DNA of 18,093 nt from JADFUS01 sp964600025 (GCA_964600025.1 CAZRHJ010000040.1:1-18093); one strand, 5' to 3'; counted from the first letter of the stretch, positions 6,004 through 13,193 are shown. Numbers and translations: made by a program. The notes: generated from the sequence alone by a model not told the origin.

Positions 6004-7497
6004 ATGAGTATAGAGAATACAAAAAAATCTTTCTTCAAATCACTATTCACAAAAGAAGACAACTTAGCTGCATTTATAGGAATTTTCATTCTTATAATTG
6101 TATCCTTTGCACATTTTTCTCAAACAAGTGTAATCGAGGAAAAAATCCAACAAATAGAAACACAATACACTTCCACTACTCTATCTGACGAAGACCAAGC
6201 ACAGATGCAAAAAGATATCAAAAATATCAAGTCTATGGAGATAGGTGCAGGTGCAAAGATTCATCAATTAGTCAAAACTCCACAAAAATGGGAGAAAAAT
6301 CCTCTTGACTCAATTTTCAATGCAAAAGCAGGAAACACTTTGATATTAAGTATGCTATCACTTATGATTGTATTGGGAGCGATATTTGGTTTTGGTGCAA
6401 AACTAATGGGAGAATCATTCCGCAAATTTATTTTAGCATTTATTGCATTGTTTGCAATATCAGTATTTGCATTTGTTATGGGCAAACAAGCGGATTCTTC
6501 ATATTTGGGTATCAATTACGCAATTTGGTCTATTGCAATAGGTTTAATCATAAGCAATACAATAGGTACGCCAAAATGGATTATGCCAGCAGTCAAAAGT
6601 GAGTTTTATATCAAAACAGGTTTGGTTTTACTCGGAGCAGAAATACTTATCTCAAAAATTTTGGCAATCGGTATCCCCGGAATTTTTGTGGCGTGGGTAG
6701 TAACTCCAATAGTTTTGGTTTCGACTTATATATTTGGCCAAAAAATTCTTAAACTAAAATCCAAATCTTTGAATATGACTATCTGTGCCGATATGTCGGT
6801 ATGTGGAGTTTCGGCAGCTATTGCAACAGCAGCAGCCACAAAAGCAAAAAAAGAAGAACTTACTATTGCCATAACACTTTCAATGATTTTTACAATCATT
6901 ATGATGGTGGTAGAACCTATGATAATTCGTGCAGTTGGAATGCCCGAGGTTTTGGCAGGTGCGTGGATTGGTGGAACATTGGACTCGACGGGTGCAGTTG
7001 TAGCAGCAGGTAAGTTTGTCGGCGACAAAGCCCTTGACGTAGCTGCAACAATCAAGATGATACAAAACGTATTGATTGGCGTAGTTGCATTTTTTGTAGC
7101 AGTTTATTGGACAGTCAAAGTAGAGAAAAACCCAAACGCTCCTCGTCCAAGTCTAACAGAAATCTGGAAACGTTTCCCAAAATTTCTTTTAGGTTTTATA
7201 GGTGCATCTATTGTTTTTTCACTTATTTACTCAAACATAGACCCATATCTTTCATCTTCGATTATAGATAATGGAATTATAAAAGGCTTTACCAAAACTA
7301 TCAAAGATTGGTTATTCTGTTTTGCATTCCTTTCAATAGGTTTGAGTAGCAACTTCAAAGAATTAAGAAAAGACATTCAAGGAGGCAAACATATAACACT
7401 TTACGTCTGCGGTCAGTTATTTAATCTTATCCTAACTTTCGCAATGGCATATTTGATGTTCTATGTTGTGTTCCCAGAAATCACAAACAAGATATAA
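6004..7497 (+). CDS. yeiH: YeiH/UPF0324-type putative sulfate exporter family membrane protein
   Basis: This is a 497-residue polytopic membrane protein of the Cons_hypoth698 (PF03601) family. Members are often labelled putative sulfate exporters, but transport is not well established for most. A first helix at about residues 20-38 is followed by a polar stretch to about 100 with a coiled section (IEEKIQQIETQYTSTTLSDEDQ). This N-terminal extension makes it longer than the roughly 350-residue E. coli YeiH. The conserved core has AIWSIAIGLIISNTIG, FYIKTGLVLLGAEIL, DMSVCGVSAAIATAAA (a family signature) and GAWIGGTLDSTGAVVAAG, with about ten helices to the C-terminus. It has its own promoter and no Shine-Dalgarno sequence. 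A degenerate repeat copy begins 5 nt after the tandem TAA stops. The substrate is unknown from sequence alone. Confidence 0.85.
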   Translation: MSIENTKKSFFKSLFTKEDNLAAFIGIFILIIVSFAHFSQTSVIEEKIQQIETQYTSTTLSDEDQAQMQKDIKNIKSMEIGAGAKIHQLVKTPQKWEKNPLDSIFNAKAGNTLILSMLSLMIVLGAIFGFGAKLMGESFRKFILAFIALFAISVFAFVMGKQADSSYLGINYAIWSIAIGLIISNTIGTPKWIMPAVKSEFYIKTGLVLLGAEILISKILAIGIPGIFVAWVVTPIVLVSTYIFGQKILKLKSKSLNMTICADMSVCGVSAAIATAAATKAKKEELTIAITLSMIFTIIMMVVEPMIIRAVGMPEVLAGAWIGGTLDSTGAVVAAGKFVGDKALDVAATIKMIQNVLIGVVAFFVAVYWTVKVEKNPNAPRPSLTEIWKRFPKFLLGFIGASIVFSLIYSNIDPYLSSSIIDNGIIKGFTKTIKDWLFCFAFLSIGLSSNFKELRKDIQGGKHITLYVCGQLFNLILTFAMAYLMFYVVFPEITNKI

Positions 7498-7502
7498 TAA
7501 TA

Positions 7503-7616
7503 TAGTATTGTCCGCTAAAATCGCATAAACTCCGAGCGTTTAAGATTATGGTACATAAGTAATAAATACCAGCAAAATAAACAAGATAGACCTATTACGG
7601 TTTCAGCAGACATTAC
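7503..7616. repeat. Degenerate 114-bp copy of the hairpin repeat
   Basis: The left end TAGTATTGTCCGCTAAAA equals the minus-strand right end of the full elements. The other end, ACAAGATAGACC followed by GGTTTCAGCAGACATTAC, matches the same end in the direct orientation with several changes. The two ends form a 16-base inverted match with about three mismatches. The centre has a short palindrome, TTATG-GTA-CATAA (7546-7558), instead of the usual tip. I see no target duplication. It is an old or relative family member. Confidence 0.65.
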
Positions 7617-7631
7617 AAAAGAATTTAAACT

Positions 7632-7862
7632 ATGAGAATTTCAATCAATAAAAATAATAAAACACTAAAAATAGCAAAATTAATTCTTGGTTTTGTCTGC
7701 GTATATTTGTTTGCTACACAAATCATTCCCATAATTAATTCTGCCCCATATATGGACGAATTTCAGGCAGAAACCCAAAAATGGGACATAAACACTGCCT
7801 CATTCTTCTACACCGACGACATCTCCTCAAACGAGAAAATAAAAATGTATACGGACAAATAG
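7632..7862 (+). CDS. Small single-pass membrane protein, unknown function
   Basis: I do not recognise this 76-residue protein. It has a basic N-terminus (MRISINKNNKTLKIAK), one hydrophobic helix at about residues 14-34 (AKLILGFVCVYLFATQIIPII), and a polar acidic C-terminal part (YMDEFQAETQKWDINTASFFYTDDISSNEKIK). That suggests a one-helix membrane protein with an N-in orientation. No promoter of the TAnnTTTG type is visible; it may be read from the transporter gene through the degenerate repeat. Its stop is followed after 14 nt by a strong hairpin terminator. Before the restriction cassette arrived, it would have been convergent with era. A real gene seems likely from the terminator and normal base composition, but no family is assigned. 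Confidence 0.55.
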   Translation: MRISINKNNKTLKIAKLILGFVCVYLFATQIIPIINSAPYMDEFQAETQKWDINTASFFYTDDISSNEKIKMYTDK

Positions 7863-7867
7863 AACTT

Positions 7868-7915
7868 TATCCACAAAAAAGCTGTTAGAAACATTCTAAC
7901 AGCTTTTATTTTATT
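7868..7915. repeat. 48-bp direct repeat, copy A, left flank of the restriction-modification cassette
   Basis: The 48 bases are identical to 9981-10028. The repeat starts TATCCACAAAAAAGC, contains the terminator hairpin, and ends in TTTTATT. It supplies the stop codon (7911-7913) of the methyltransferase gene. I read it as a target duplication made when the cassette inserted. Confidence 0.9.
7877..7907. terminator. Bidirectional terminator, copy A
   Basis: A perfect 14-bp stem (AAAAGCTGTTAGAA with TTCTAACAGCTTTT) has an ACA loop, with A on one side and T on the other. It ends the small plus-strand gene at 7862 and the minus-strand methyltransferase gene at 7911. Confidence 0.9.
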
Positions 7916-9131
7916 CTAATTCATTTAAAAAAGCAACAATACGTTTCGCGACTGCATACGCTAAATTTACAGGAACAGCATTACCAATTTGTTTATATAT
8001 ATTTGATTTTGAACCAAGAAATATCCACTCATCAGGAAAAGTCTGAATACGTGCTGATTCTCTAATAGTTAATGGTCTTGTTTCCAAAGGGTGACATCTT
8101 TCAGTCTGTTTCATTGCTGGTGAACAAACAATAGTCAAACTTGGAGCATTCATCGCTAATCTACGAGCCAAACCTGTTTTTCCTCCCCCTAAATAAAAAC
8201 TTCCCCCCATATATTCCTTTTGGATATCTAATGGCAAATCTTTCCAGCACCCTCCTGGTGGCACTAAATCCATAATTTTTTTCTTCTTTTCAGTATATTG
8301 GATTCCTTCAGATTGAGGAACATCATTATCATACAATTCTCCACTACAAAAAGCATCTTTTATTGTCAAGACTTTATTGTATGGAGAAGGGAATGAAAAC
8401 AAATTAATTCTGTCAGCATAATCATTTCTTACTCCTATAATAAATAACCTATCACGTTTTTGTGGGACTTTGAAATACATAGCATTCAATACGGTTGGAT
8501 TTATAATAGTGTATCCCAAATCACTAAACACGTCCACGATAGTATCCAGGGTTCTACCTGAATCATGACTTCTAAGACCTTTTACATTTTCAGCAACAAA
8601 AACTTTTGGGTTAACTTCTCTTATACATCTTGCAAATTCATAAAACAACGTACCTCTTGTATCTTCAAATCCTCTCTTCTTTCCCGCATAAGAAAATGCT
8701 TGACACGGAAAACCTCCTGTTACAACATCAACCATATTAAAATATGGTGAAAAATCAATTTCAGAAACATCTCCTTCTATTACATTCCAATCAGGTCTAT
8801 TTGCACGTAAAGTTCTACACGCAGAATTATCAATCTCATTTAACAAAACAGTATTAAACCCAGCTGCTTCAAAACCCAAAGCTAACCCCCCTGCTCCTGC
8901 AAATAATTCAATAGTATTATATTCTCTTAAAGGGCGTATAAAGTTCTCGTTTTCCCACGAGTTATCAAAAATTTTCTGAGCAATATCAAAATGTAACAAC
9001 TGTTCTTTTTTATATCTTATTTCGGAAATATCTCCATCTAAATATGGTATTAATTTACCAGATTTAATCCAAGATAATAATTTTGAGGTAGATGTATTAA
9101 GTATATTTCCTACTTCATATATATCTAACAT
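7911..9131 (-). CDS. Type II C5-cytosine DNA methyltransferase, likely GGNCC-specific
   Basis: The 406-residue protein transfers a methyl group from S-adenosylmethionine to cytosine C5 and protects DNA from the partner nuclease. Motifs appear in the classical order: I FAGAGG (77-82), IV GGFPCQAFS with catalytic Cys143, VI ENVKG (181-185), VIII QKRDRLFIIG (224-233), IX RESARIQTFPDEW (357-369) and X QIGNAVPVNLA (381-391). The target-recognition region lies at about 240-345 and includes PPGGCWKDLP and GGGKTGLARRLAMNAPSLTI, a layout I associate with GGNCC-type enzymes. Residues 3-48 look like a MerR/excisionase-type helix-turn-helix (YEVGNILNTSTSKLLSWIKSGKLIPYL), a possible self-repressor. The gene follows the endonuclease gene after 11 nt on the same strand. 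Its stop codon lies in a duplicated flank repeat. Confidence 0.93.
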   Translation of the reverse strand: MLDIYEVGNILNTSTSKLLSWIKSGKLIPYLDGDISEIRYKKEQLLHFDIAQKIFDNSWENENFIRPLREYNTIELFAGAGGLALGFEAAGFNTVLLNEIDNSACRTLRANRPDWNVIEGDVSEIDFSPYFNMVDVVTGGFPCQAFSYAGKKRGFEDTRGTLFYEFARCIREVNPKVFVAENVKGLRSHDSGRTLDTIVDVFSDLGYTIINPTVLNAMYFKVPQKRDRLFIIGVRNDYADRINLFSFPSPYNKVLTIKDAFCSGELYDNDVPQSEGIQYTEKKKKIMDLVPPGGCWKDLPLDIQKEYMGGSFYLGGGKTGLARRLAMNAPSLTIVCSPAMKQTERCHPLETRPLTIRESARIQTFPDEWIFLGSKSNIYKQIGNAVPVNLAYAVAKRIVAFLNELE

Positions 9132-9142
9132 AATATTAATTT

Positions 9143-9904
9143 TTATTTATTAAATTCGAAGTTCTCAAAACCCTCATAATGCTTAAATGCCAATAGAAAT
9201 AAACTTGTTGCTAAGTCTGTGGAAATTTTATTAAGTTCTTTTAATACAGTATTACCCTTATGAATTGAACCATATTGCTTAACAACATCAGAAATAACAA
9301 TAGGCAATACTCTACACAAATCCGAAAACGAATTTTCTTTTTTGGTAACTATTTGATAAAATTTATCCATAGAAATTCGCCTAATCCTATCATTAACAGG
9401 CTGCTTTTCCCCGTCTAATGTGACAACCCAAGGAATATTACGACTCTTTGGTGCAATTACTTCTACTAACATACACGTAGCCGATGAGTTTAATAATAAA
9501 GTATTTAACATTTTCATATAAGTTTTTGCCCCAGAAGACGAATTCATTGTATTATACTTATTTTTAAGCTCACAATAAATATATTGAGATTCATTCACTA
9601 CATCAAATCCAGCATCAGGAACAGACCAACCATTCCCAAAATATTTAAATATGTTTTGATGAAAATATCCTATTAAATTTGAATTTGTTTTATCTAATTG
9701 TCTTAAAACCTCATTTTCAATAGTTTGATTTATTGTTTGATTATATACCAATGAATCAAACGTTAATTTAATAGGGTCAATAATATTACTATTAAATTTT
9801 TTCAAATCTATAATTGAACTATATTCTAATACTGTATTTTTAACGTGATTAAACAAGTCTTTATCACTTATAAAGGAAAGACCATATTTTTTTTGAGTAT
9901 TCAT
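9143..9904 (-). CDS. Eco47II-family type II restriction endonuclease (predicted GGNCC)
   Basis: The 253-residue protein resembles the Eco47II endonuclease family (Pfam RE_Eco47II, recalled rather than searched): SFISDKDLFNHVKNTVLEY, IIDLKKFNSNIIDPIKLTFDS, IGYFHQNIFKYFGNGW and KTYMKMLN. The catalytic site is a PD-(D/E)xK core: Asp101 in DAGFD, then Glu112 and Lys114 in YCELKNK. It should cut unmethylated GGNCC, by family. It is transcribed ahead of the methyltransferase in one operon. The coding sequence is very AT-rich (for example 14 G/C in the 60 bases 9721-9780), more so than era next door, which fits recent transfer. No separate controller gene is visible. Length is close to the usual 240 or so, so it looks intact. 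Confidence 0.87.
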   Translation of the reverse strand: MNTQKKYGLSFISDKDLFNHVKNTVLEYSSIIDLKKFNSNIIDPIKLTFDSLVYNQTINQTIENEVLRQLDKTNSNLIGYFHQNIFKYFGNGWSVPDAGFDVVNESQYIYCELKNKYNTMNSSSGAKTYMKMLNTLLLNSSATCMLVEVIAPKSRNIPWVVTLDGEKQPVNDRIRRISMDKFYQIVTKKENSFSDLCRVLPIVISDVVKQYGSIHKGNTVLKELNKISTDLATSLFLLAFKHYEGFENFEFNK

Positions 9905-9923
9905 TTTTAGAAATCATTTTATG

Positions 9924-9931
9924 CAAAGTTA
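9924..9931 (-). promoter_or_regulatory. Candidate -7 element of the restriction-modification operon
   Basis: TAACTTTG on the minus strand fits TAnnTTTG and lies 19 nt before the endonuclease ATG. The -33 region is only AT-rich. Just upstream sit two AATATT boxes (9931-9936 and 9945-9950), which might be bound by the helix-turn-helix of the methyltransferase; that is speculative. Confidence 0.5.
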
Positions 9932-9980
9932 ATATTTTTTTATTAATATTTATACTTCTCTCTTATAACAAAAGAATTTC

Positions 9981-10028
9981 TATCCACAAAAAAGCTGTTA
10001 GAAACATTCTAACAGCTTTTATTTTATT
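9981..10028. repeat. 48-bp direct repeat, copy B, right flank of the restriction-modification cassette
   Basis: Identical to 7868-7915. This copy includes the era stop codon and two bases of its last sense codon, so it is probably the original, with copy A being the duplicate. The distance between copies, 2065 bp, holds exactly the two restriction-modification genes and their promoter. Confidence 0.9.
9990..10020. terminator. Terminator of era, copy B
   Basis: This is the same 14-bp stem with ACA loop as at 7877-7907, here 3 nt after the era stop codon on the minus strand, with the T run on that strand formed by the arm itself. It works in either direction by symmetry. Confidence 0.9.
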
Positions 10029-10905
10029 TTTCGTTATATCCAAACTCCGAAAGCATTTTATCGCTATCACGCCAGTCGGTATTGACTTTGACATAAAGTT
10101 CCAAAAAGATTTTCTTTTGGGTAAATTTCTCTAAGTCTTTACGAGCTTCTGTTCCGACTTTTTTCAACATTTTGCCTTGATGCCCAATAATAATTCCTTT
10201 TTGAGATTCACGTGCCACGTTAATAATTGCACGAATAGAATCCATAGTTTTGGTTTCTTTATATTCCTCAATCTGAACTTCAACACAGTAAGGCACTTCT
10301 TTTTGATAGTTCAACAAGATTTTTTCACGGATAATTTCGGCAGCAAAAAATCTCATTGGTTTGTCAGTTAGCTGGTCTTTATCAAAATAAGGTTCGCCCT
10401 CTGGCAATAATTCAAGCACACGTTTAAAAAGATTATCTATATTAAATTTGTTTGTAGCCGATGCAGGATAGATAATTGCTTCTGGAAAAGTCTTTTGCCA
10501 CGATTCCACCATTTTCTCCAATTCGGGAGGAGTAGTAAGGTCGATTTTGTTAATCACAAGCAAAATAGGGATACCACTATCTCTTACATTATCAATAAAC
10601 TCAGAGTTTTTATCAACTTTTTCAACCGTATCTGTAACATATATTATAAGGTCTGCATCTGTCAAAGCCCCTTTTGAGAATTTGAGCATAGACTCTTGTA
10701 ATTTGTAATTAGGTTTGAGAACTCCGGGAGTATCAGAATAAACTATTTGATAATCCTCACCATTAACAATGCCCATAATTCTATGACGAGTTGTTTGAGC
10801 CTTAGAAGTAATTATTGAAAGTCGTTCTCCAACCAACAAATTCATAATAGTAGATTTTCCAACATTTGGATTACCTACAATATTTACAAAACCAGATTTG
10901 TGCAT
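10024..10905 (-). CDS. era: GTPase Era, small-subunit assembly factor
   Basis: The 293-residue protein is a full-length Era, which binds the 3' end of 16S rRNA during 30S assembly. The GTPase motifs are G1 GNPNVGKST (11-19), G2 within QTTRHRI (about 37-43), G3 DTPG (58-61), G4 NKID (119-122) and G5 ASA near 148-150. The C-terminal KH domain carries IIGHQGKMLKKVG (239-251). Era KH domains bind the sequence just before the anti-Shine-Dalgarno, so the gene belongs with the ribosome theme of this region. Upstream on the minus strand is the transaldolase gene, with a terminator in the 71-nt gap. I did not find a clear promoter, so residual read-through is possible. The 3' end overlaps the direct repeat left by the restriction cassette. 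Confidence 0.97.
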   Translation of the reverse strand: MHKSGFVNIVGNPNVGKSTIMNLLVGERLSIITSKAQTTRHRIMGIVNGEDYQIVYSDTPGVLKPNYKLQESMLKFSKGALTDADLIIYVTDTVEKVDKNSEFIDNVRDSGIPILLVINKIDLTTPPELEKMVESWQKTFPEAIIYPASATNKFNIDNLFKRVLELLPEGEPYFDKDQLTDKPMRFFAAEIIREKILLNYQKEVPYCVEVQIEEYKETKTMDSIRAIINVARESQKGIIIGHQGKMLKKVGTEARKDLEKFTQKKIFLELYVKVNTDWRDSDKMLSEFGYNEK

Positions 10906-10924
10906 ACGATTTTACGTTTTTTTA

Positions 10925-10955
10925 GACAAAAGAAGCTGCCTTTACAGACAGCTTC
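10925..10955 (-). terminator. Terminator of the transaldolase gene
   Basis: On the minus strand GAAGCTG pairs with CAGCTTC, with an inner CT-AG pair and one mismatch, followed by TTTTGTCT. It lies between the transaldolase stop and the era start. Confidence 0.75.
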
Positions 10956-10976
10956 AAGTCTATTTGTTTGTGAAAA

Positions 10977-11636
10977 TTATTTCAACATTTTTTTAGTATC
11001 TTGAATAAAGATTTCCAAACCTCTGTCAGTCAATGGGTGGCTAAGCAAACCCATAATAGATTTTAGAGGAGCAGTGATTACGTCAGCACCAACTTCGATA
11101 CACTGAACCAAGTCGCCAGTAGAACGGATAGATGCAGCAAGAACCTCAGTTTCGTAGTCATAGTAGTTATACATATCAACGATTTTGCTAACCAACTCAA
11201 CACCGTAAGAACTAATATCGTCCAAACGACCAACGAAAGGAGAAACATAAGTAGCACCAGCTTTTGCAGCCAAAAGTGCTTGACCTACTGAAAATACCAA
11301 AGTACAGTTTGTTTTGATACCGTTTTCAGTAAAATATTTGATAGCTTTGATACCGTCTTTTGTACAAGGAACTTTAACAACGATGTTTTTTGCTAATTTA
11401 GAAAGTTCAGTACCTTCTTTAATCATCTCGTCAAAAGTAACTGAAAGCACCTCAGCAGATACGTCGCCGTCTTTTACGATATTACAAATTTCAACATAAT
11501 GATTTCTGATAGCGTCAGCACCTTCGATGCCTTCTTTTGCCATAAGAGATGGGTTTGTTGTAACTCCGTCCAAAACGCCTAATGCGTTAGCTTCTTTGAT
11601 TTGCTCCAAGTTAGCTGTATCAATAAAAAATTTCAT
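10977..11636 (-). CDS. fsa: Fructose-6-phosphate aldolase-like transaldolase
   Basis: The 219-residue protein is of the short transaldolase/fructose-6-phosphate aldolase class (TalC/MipB/FSA), close to the usual 215-220. It starts MKFFIDTANLEQIKEA with the conserved Asp6. It contains DGVTTNPSLMAKEG (23-36), and the Schiff-base lysine is Lys88 in NIVVKVPCT. TNCTLVFSVGQALLAAKAGATYVSPFVGRLDD and a late barrel strand DVITAPLKSI complete the TIM barrel. It should carry out either transaldolase transfer in the non-oxidative pentose phosphate pathway or reversible cleavage of fructose 6-phosphate; sequence alone does not decide, although lineages without a long transaldolase use this form for the pathway. 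It is monocistronic: a -7 element lies 36 nt upstream and a terminator follows. Confidence 0.95.
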   Translation of the reverse strand: MKFFIDTANLEQIKEANALGVLDGVTTNPSLMAKEGIEGADAIRNHYVEICNIVKDGDVSAEVLSVTFDEMIKEGTELSKLAKNIVVKVPCTKDGIKAIKYFTENGIKTNCTLVFSVGQALLAAKAGATYVSPFVGRLDDISSYGVELVSKIVDMYNYYDYETEVLAASIRSTGDLVQCIEVGADVITAPLKSIMGLLSHPLTDRGLEIFIQDTKKMLK

Positions 11637-11672
11637 AGCTCTATTTTTTTAAAAAATGATTTAATTCTTGTG

Positions 11673-11680
11673 CAAAGGTA
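11673..11680 (-). promoter_or_regulatory. -7 element of the transaldolase gene
   Basis: TACCTTTG on the minus strand matches TAnnTTTG and is followed by CAC, as often seen in this phylum. It lies 36 nt before the ATG at 11636. I could not find a good -33 TTTG. Confidence 0.6.
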
Positions 11681-11707
11681 AGATTTTTTATTTTAATTCT
11701 ATTGTTT

Positions 11708-12802
11708 TTATCTAAAATTGTATAGTTGATCACGTAATTTTGGCACAAAACCTGCCTCACGTATAGTCTGTTGCATTCCTTCGCTATCCATTTTGTTGTT
11801 CAAACCAGTACTTGCCACCACTCTTTCCTCTATCATAATAGAACCCAAATCATTAGCACCAGCATTCAGAGCTATTTGTGCAGTTTGTTTACCAACAGTT
11901 AGCCAAGAGGCTTGAATATTATCTATATTTTGCAAAACAATACGACTAAGTGCTATCGTTCTAAGATATTCAGTTTGCGAAAAAACTGCCTTTATACCTT
12001 CTTTTTCCAAACGAGTGCCATTTGTGGAAAACACCCAAGGAATAAATGCAACAAAACCCACTTTGTCCTTTGGTTTTTTATTTTGCAAATCTTTAATTTT
12101 GAAAAGATGAGCCACCCTCTGCTCCATAGTTTCGTGAATACCATAAACCATAGTAGCCGAAGTTGAAAGACCCATTGCGTGAGCTATTTCCATAACATTC
12201 AACCACTGCTCGGCAGAACATTTAGCAGGGGAAATTTCTTTGCGAAAATCTGTATCCAAAATCTCTGCACCTGCCCCCGGAAGTGAATCCAAACCTGCCT
12301 CAACGAGTCTATGCAAAACTGTTTTTACATCACTCGAACTAATTTTTGCAATATGCACAATTTCTGGTGGACCTAATGCGTGAATTTTGACATTAGGAAA
12401 CATTGCCTTCAACTCTCTGAACAAATTTTCGTAATATTCCAAATCTAACTTAGGGTGCAAACCTCCTTGCAACAAAATTTGGTCACCACCAAGTGCCACA
12501 AGTTCATCAATTTTGGTTTTATACTCCTGCATTGTTGTTATATAGTGTTTTTGGCTTTCGTGTGGTTTGCAATGAAAATTACAAAACTTACAGCCAGAGA
12601 TACACACATTTGTAATATTAATATTTCGGTCTATCTGCCAAGTAACAATTTTGTCATTCCCTTTGATTCTCTCACGAATTTGGTTGGCAGCACTACACAA
12701 CAAGTTTGTAGGAGATTCTGTGTACAAACACAAAGCCTCTTCAAAAGAAATATCCTCTCCTTTGATAGCTCTGTTCAAAATATCATTTATTTTATTTTGC
12801 AT
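11708..12802 (-). CDS. mqnC: Cyclic dehypoxanthinyl futalosine synthase MqnC
   Basis: This 364-residue radical SAM enzyme belongs to the futalosine pathway of menaquinone synthesis and cyclises dehypoxanthine futalosine. The iron-sulfur cluster is held by Cys67, Cys71 and Cys74 in NVCISGCKFCNF. ALGGDQILLQGGLHPKLDLEYYENLF and KIHALGPPEIVHIAK follow, then GLDSLPGAGAEIL. The C-terminal block NIQASWLTVGKQTAQIALNAGANDLGSIMIEERVV separates it from its relative MqnE and from CofH. Length is normal for the family. Other mqn genes are not in the window. It lies on the minus strand after a terminator and about 116 nt downstream of the ferredoxin gene, a plausible electron donor for radical SAM chemistry (inference). 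I see no convincing promoter. Confidence 0.9.
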   Translation of the reverse strand: MQNKINDILNRAIKGEDISFEEALCLYTESPTNLLCSAANQIRERIKGNDKIVTWQIDRNINITNVCISGCKFCNFHCKPHESQKHYITTMQEYKTKIDELVALGGDQILLQGGLHPKLDLEYYENLFRELKAMFPNVKIHALGPPEIVHIAKISSSDVKTVLHRLVEAGLDSLPGAGAEILDTDFRKEISPAKCSAEQWLNVMEIAHAMGLSTSATMVYGIHETMEQRVAHLFKIKDLQNKKPKDKVGFVAFIPWVFSTNGTRLEKEGIKAVFSQTEYLRTIALSRIVLQNIDNIQASWLTVGKQTAQIALNAGANDLGSIMIEERVVASTGLNNKMDSEGMQQTIREAGFVPKLRDQLYNFR

Positions 12803-12816
12803 ACTAAATATTTTAC

Positions 12817-12850
12817 AAAAAGAGTTGTCTATAAATAGACAACTCTTTTT
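12817..12850. terminator. Strong bidirectional terminator between ferredoxin and mqnC
   Basis: A perfect 16-bp stem (AAAAAGAGTTGTCTAT with ATAGACAACTCTTTTT) encloses a 2-nt loop. It stands 68 nt after the ferredoxin stop and 15 nt before the mqnC start on the minus strand, so mqnC either has an unseen promoter or lives on read-through. Confidence 0.88.
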
Positions 12851-12918
12851 CTGTTTTCAAAATTTCTTCACCAAAATATTTTATCGGAAATATCCGAAAC
12901 AATTTTAGTTTTTAAAGA

Positions 12919-13086
12919 TTACTCTTCTGAAATAGCACCTGTTGGACAAACGTCTGCACAAGTACCACAGCTGATACATACATCTGGGTTGATAGAATAG
13001 ATATCACCAGCAGAAATAGCTTGAACTGGACACTCGTCAATACAAGTACCACAAGCTACACAAGAATCACTAATTTTGTAAGCCAT
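12919..13086 (-). CDS. 2[4Fe-4S] bacterial ferredoxin, 55 residues
   Basis: The protein begins MAYKISDSCVACGTCIDECP and ends in CPTGAISEE. Two perfect CxxCxxCxxxCP motifs are present: Cys9, 12, 15, 19 and Cys37, 40, 43, 47. Each binds a 4Fe-4S cluster, as in clostridial-type ferredoxins of 55 residues. It is a soluble low-potential electron carrier of anaerobic metabolism, serving enzymes such as pyruvate:ferredoxin oxidoreductase, hydrogenase or radical SAM enzymes. A textbook promoter (TTTTG-N19-TACATTTG) lies 40 nt upstream. The leader has no Shine-Dalgarno. A terminator follows, so it is its own transcription unit. Its presence points to an anaerobic or fermentative lifestyle. Confidence 0.97.
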   Translation of the reverse strand: MAYKISDSCVACGTCIDECPVQAISAGDIYSINPDVCISCGTCADVCPTGAISEE

Positions 13087-13125
13087 TGTTGTTAAATTTT
13101 ATTAGTTTATATTTGTTTCACACTG

Positions 13126-13157
13126 CAAATGTATGCAATTTTTTATAATTATCAAAA
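13126..13157 (-). promoter_or_regulatory. Promoter of the ferredoxin gene
   Basis: On the minus strand TTTTG (13153-13157), a 19-nt spacer and TACATTTG (13126-13133) match the Bacteroidota consensus exactly. Confidence 0.85.
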
Positions 13158-13159
13158 GT

Positions 13160-13193
13160 TTTAATGCTTAAAAAATGAAATACAAGCATTAAA
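13160..13193 (-). terminator. Possible weak terminator of the amidohydrolase gene
   Basis: A 10-bp stem (TTTAATGCTT with AAGCATTAAA) with a 14-nt loop overlaps the stop codon of the M20 gene. Only a short T stretch follows on the minus strand. The ferredoxin -33 element comes directly after. Confidence 0.35.

Noticed and set aside
6726..7065. Open frames of 61-109 codons opposite the transporter gene
   Set aside because: They are shadows of a strongly supported membrane protein gene; their composition is the reverse complement of hydrophobic codons and no start signals are present.
7877..10020. Inverted-repeat-bounded transposon carrying the restriction genes
   Set aside because: The flanking hairpins are each palindromic, but the 48-bp units are in direct orientation and overlap gene ends; there is no transposase and no shared element terminus inside them.
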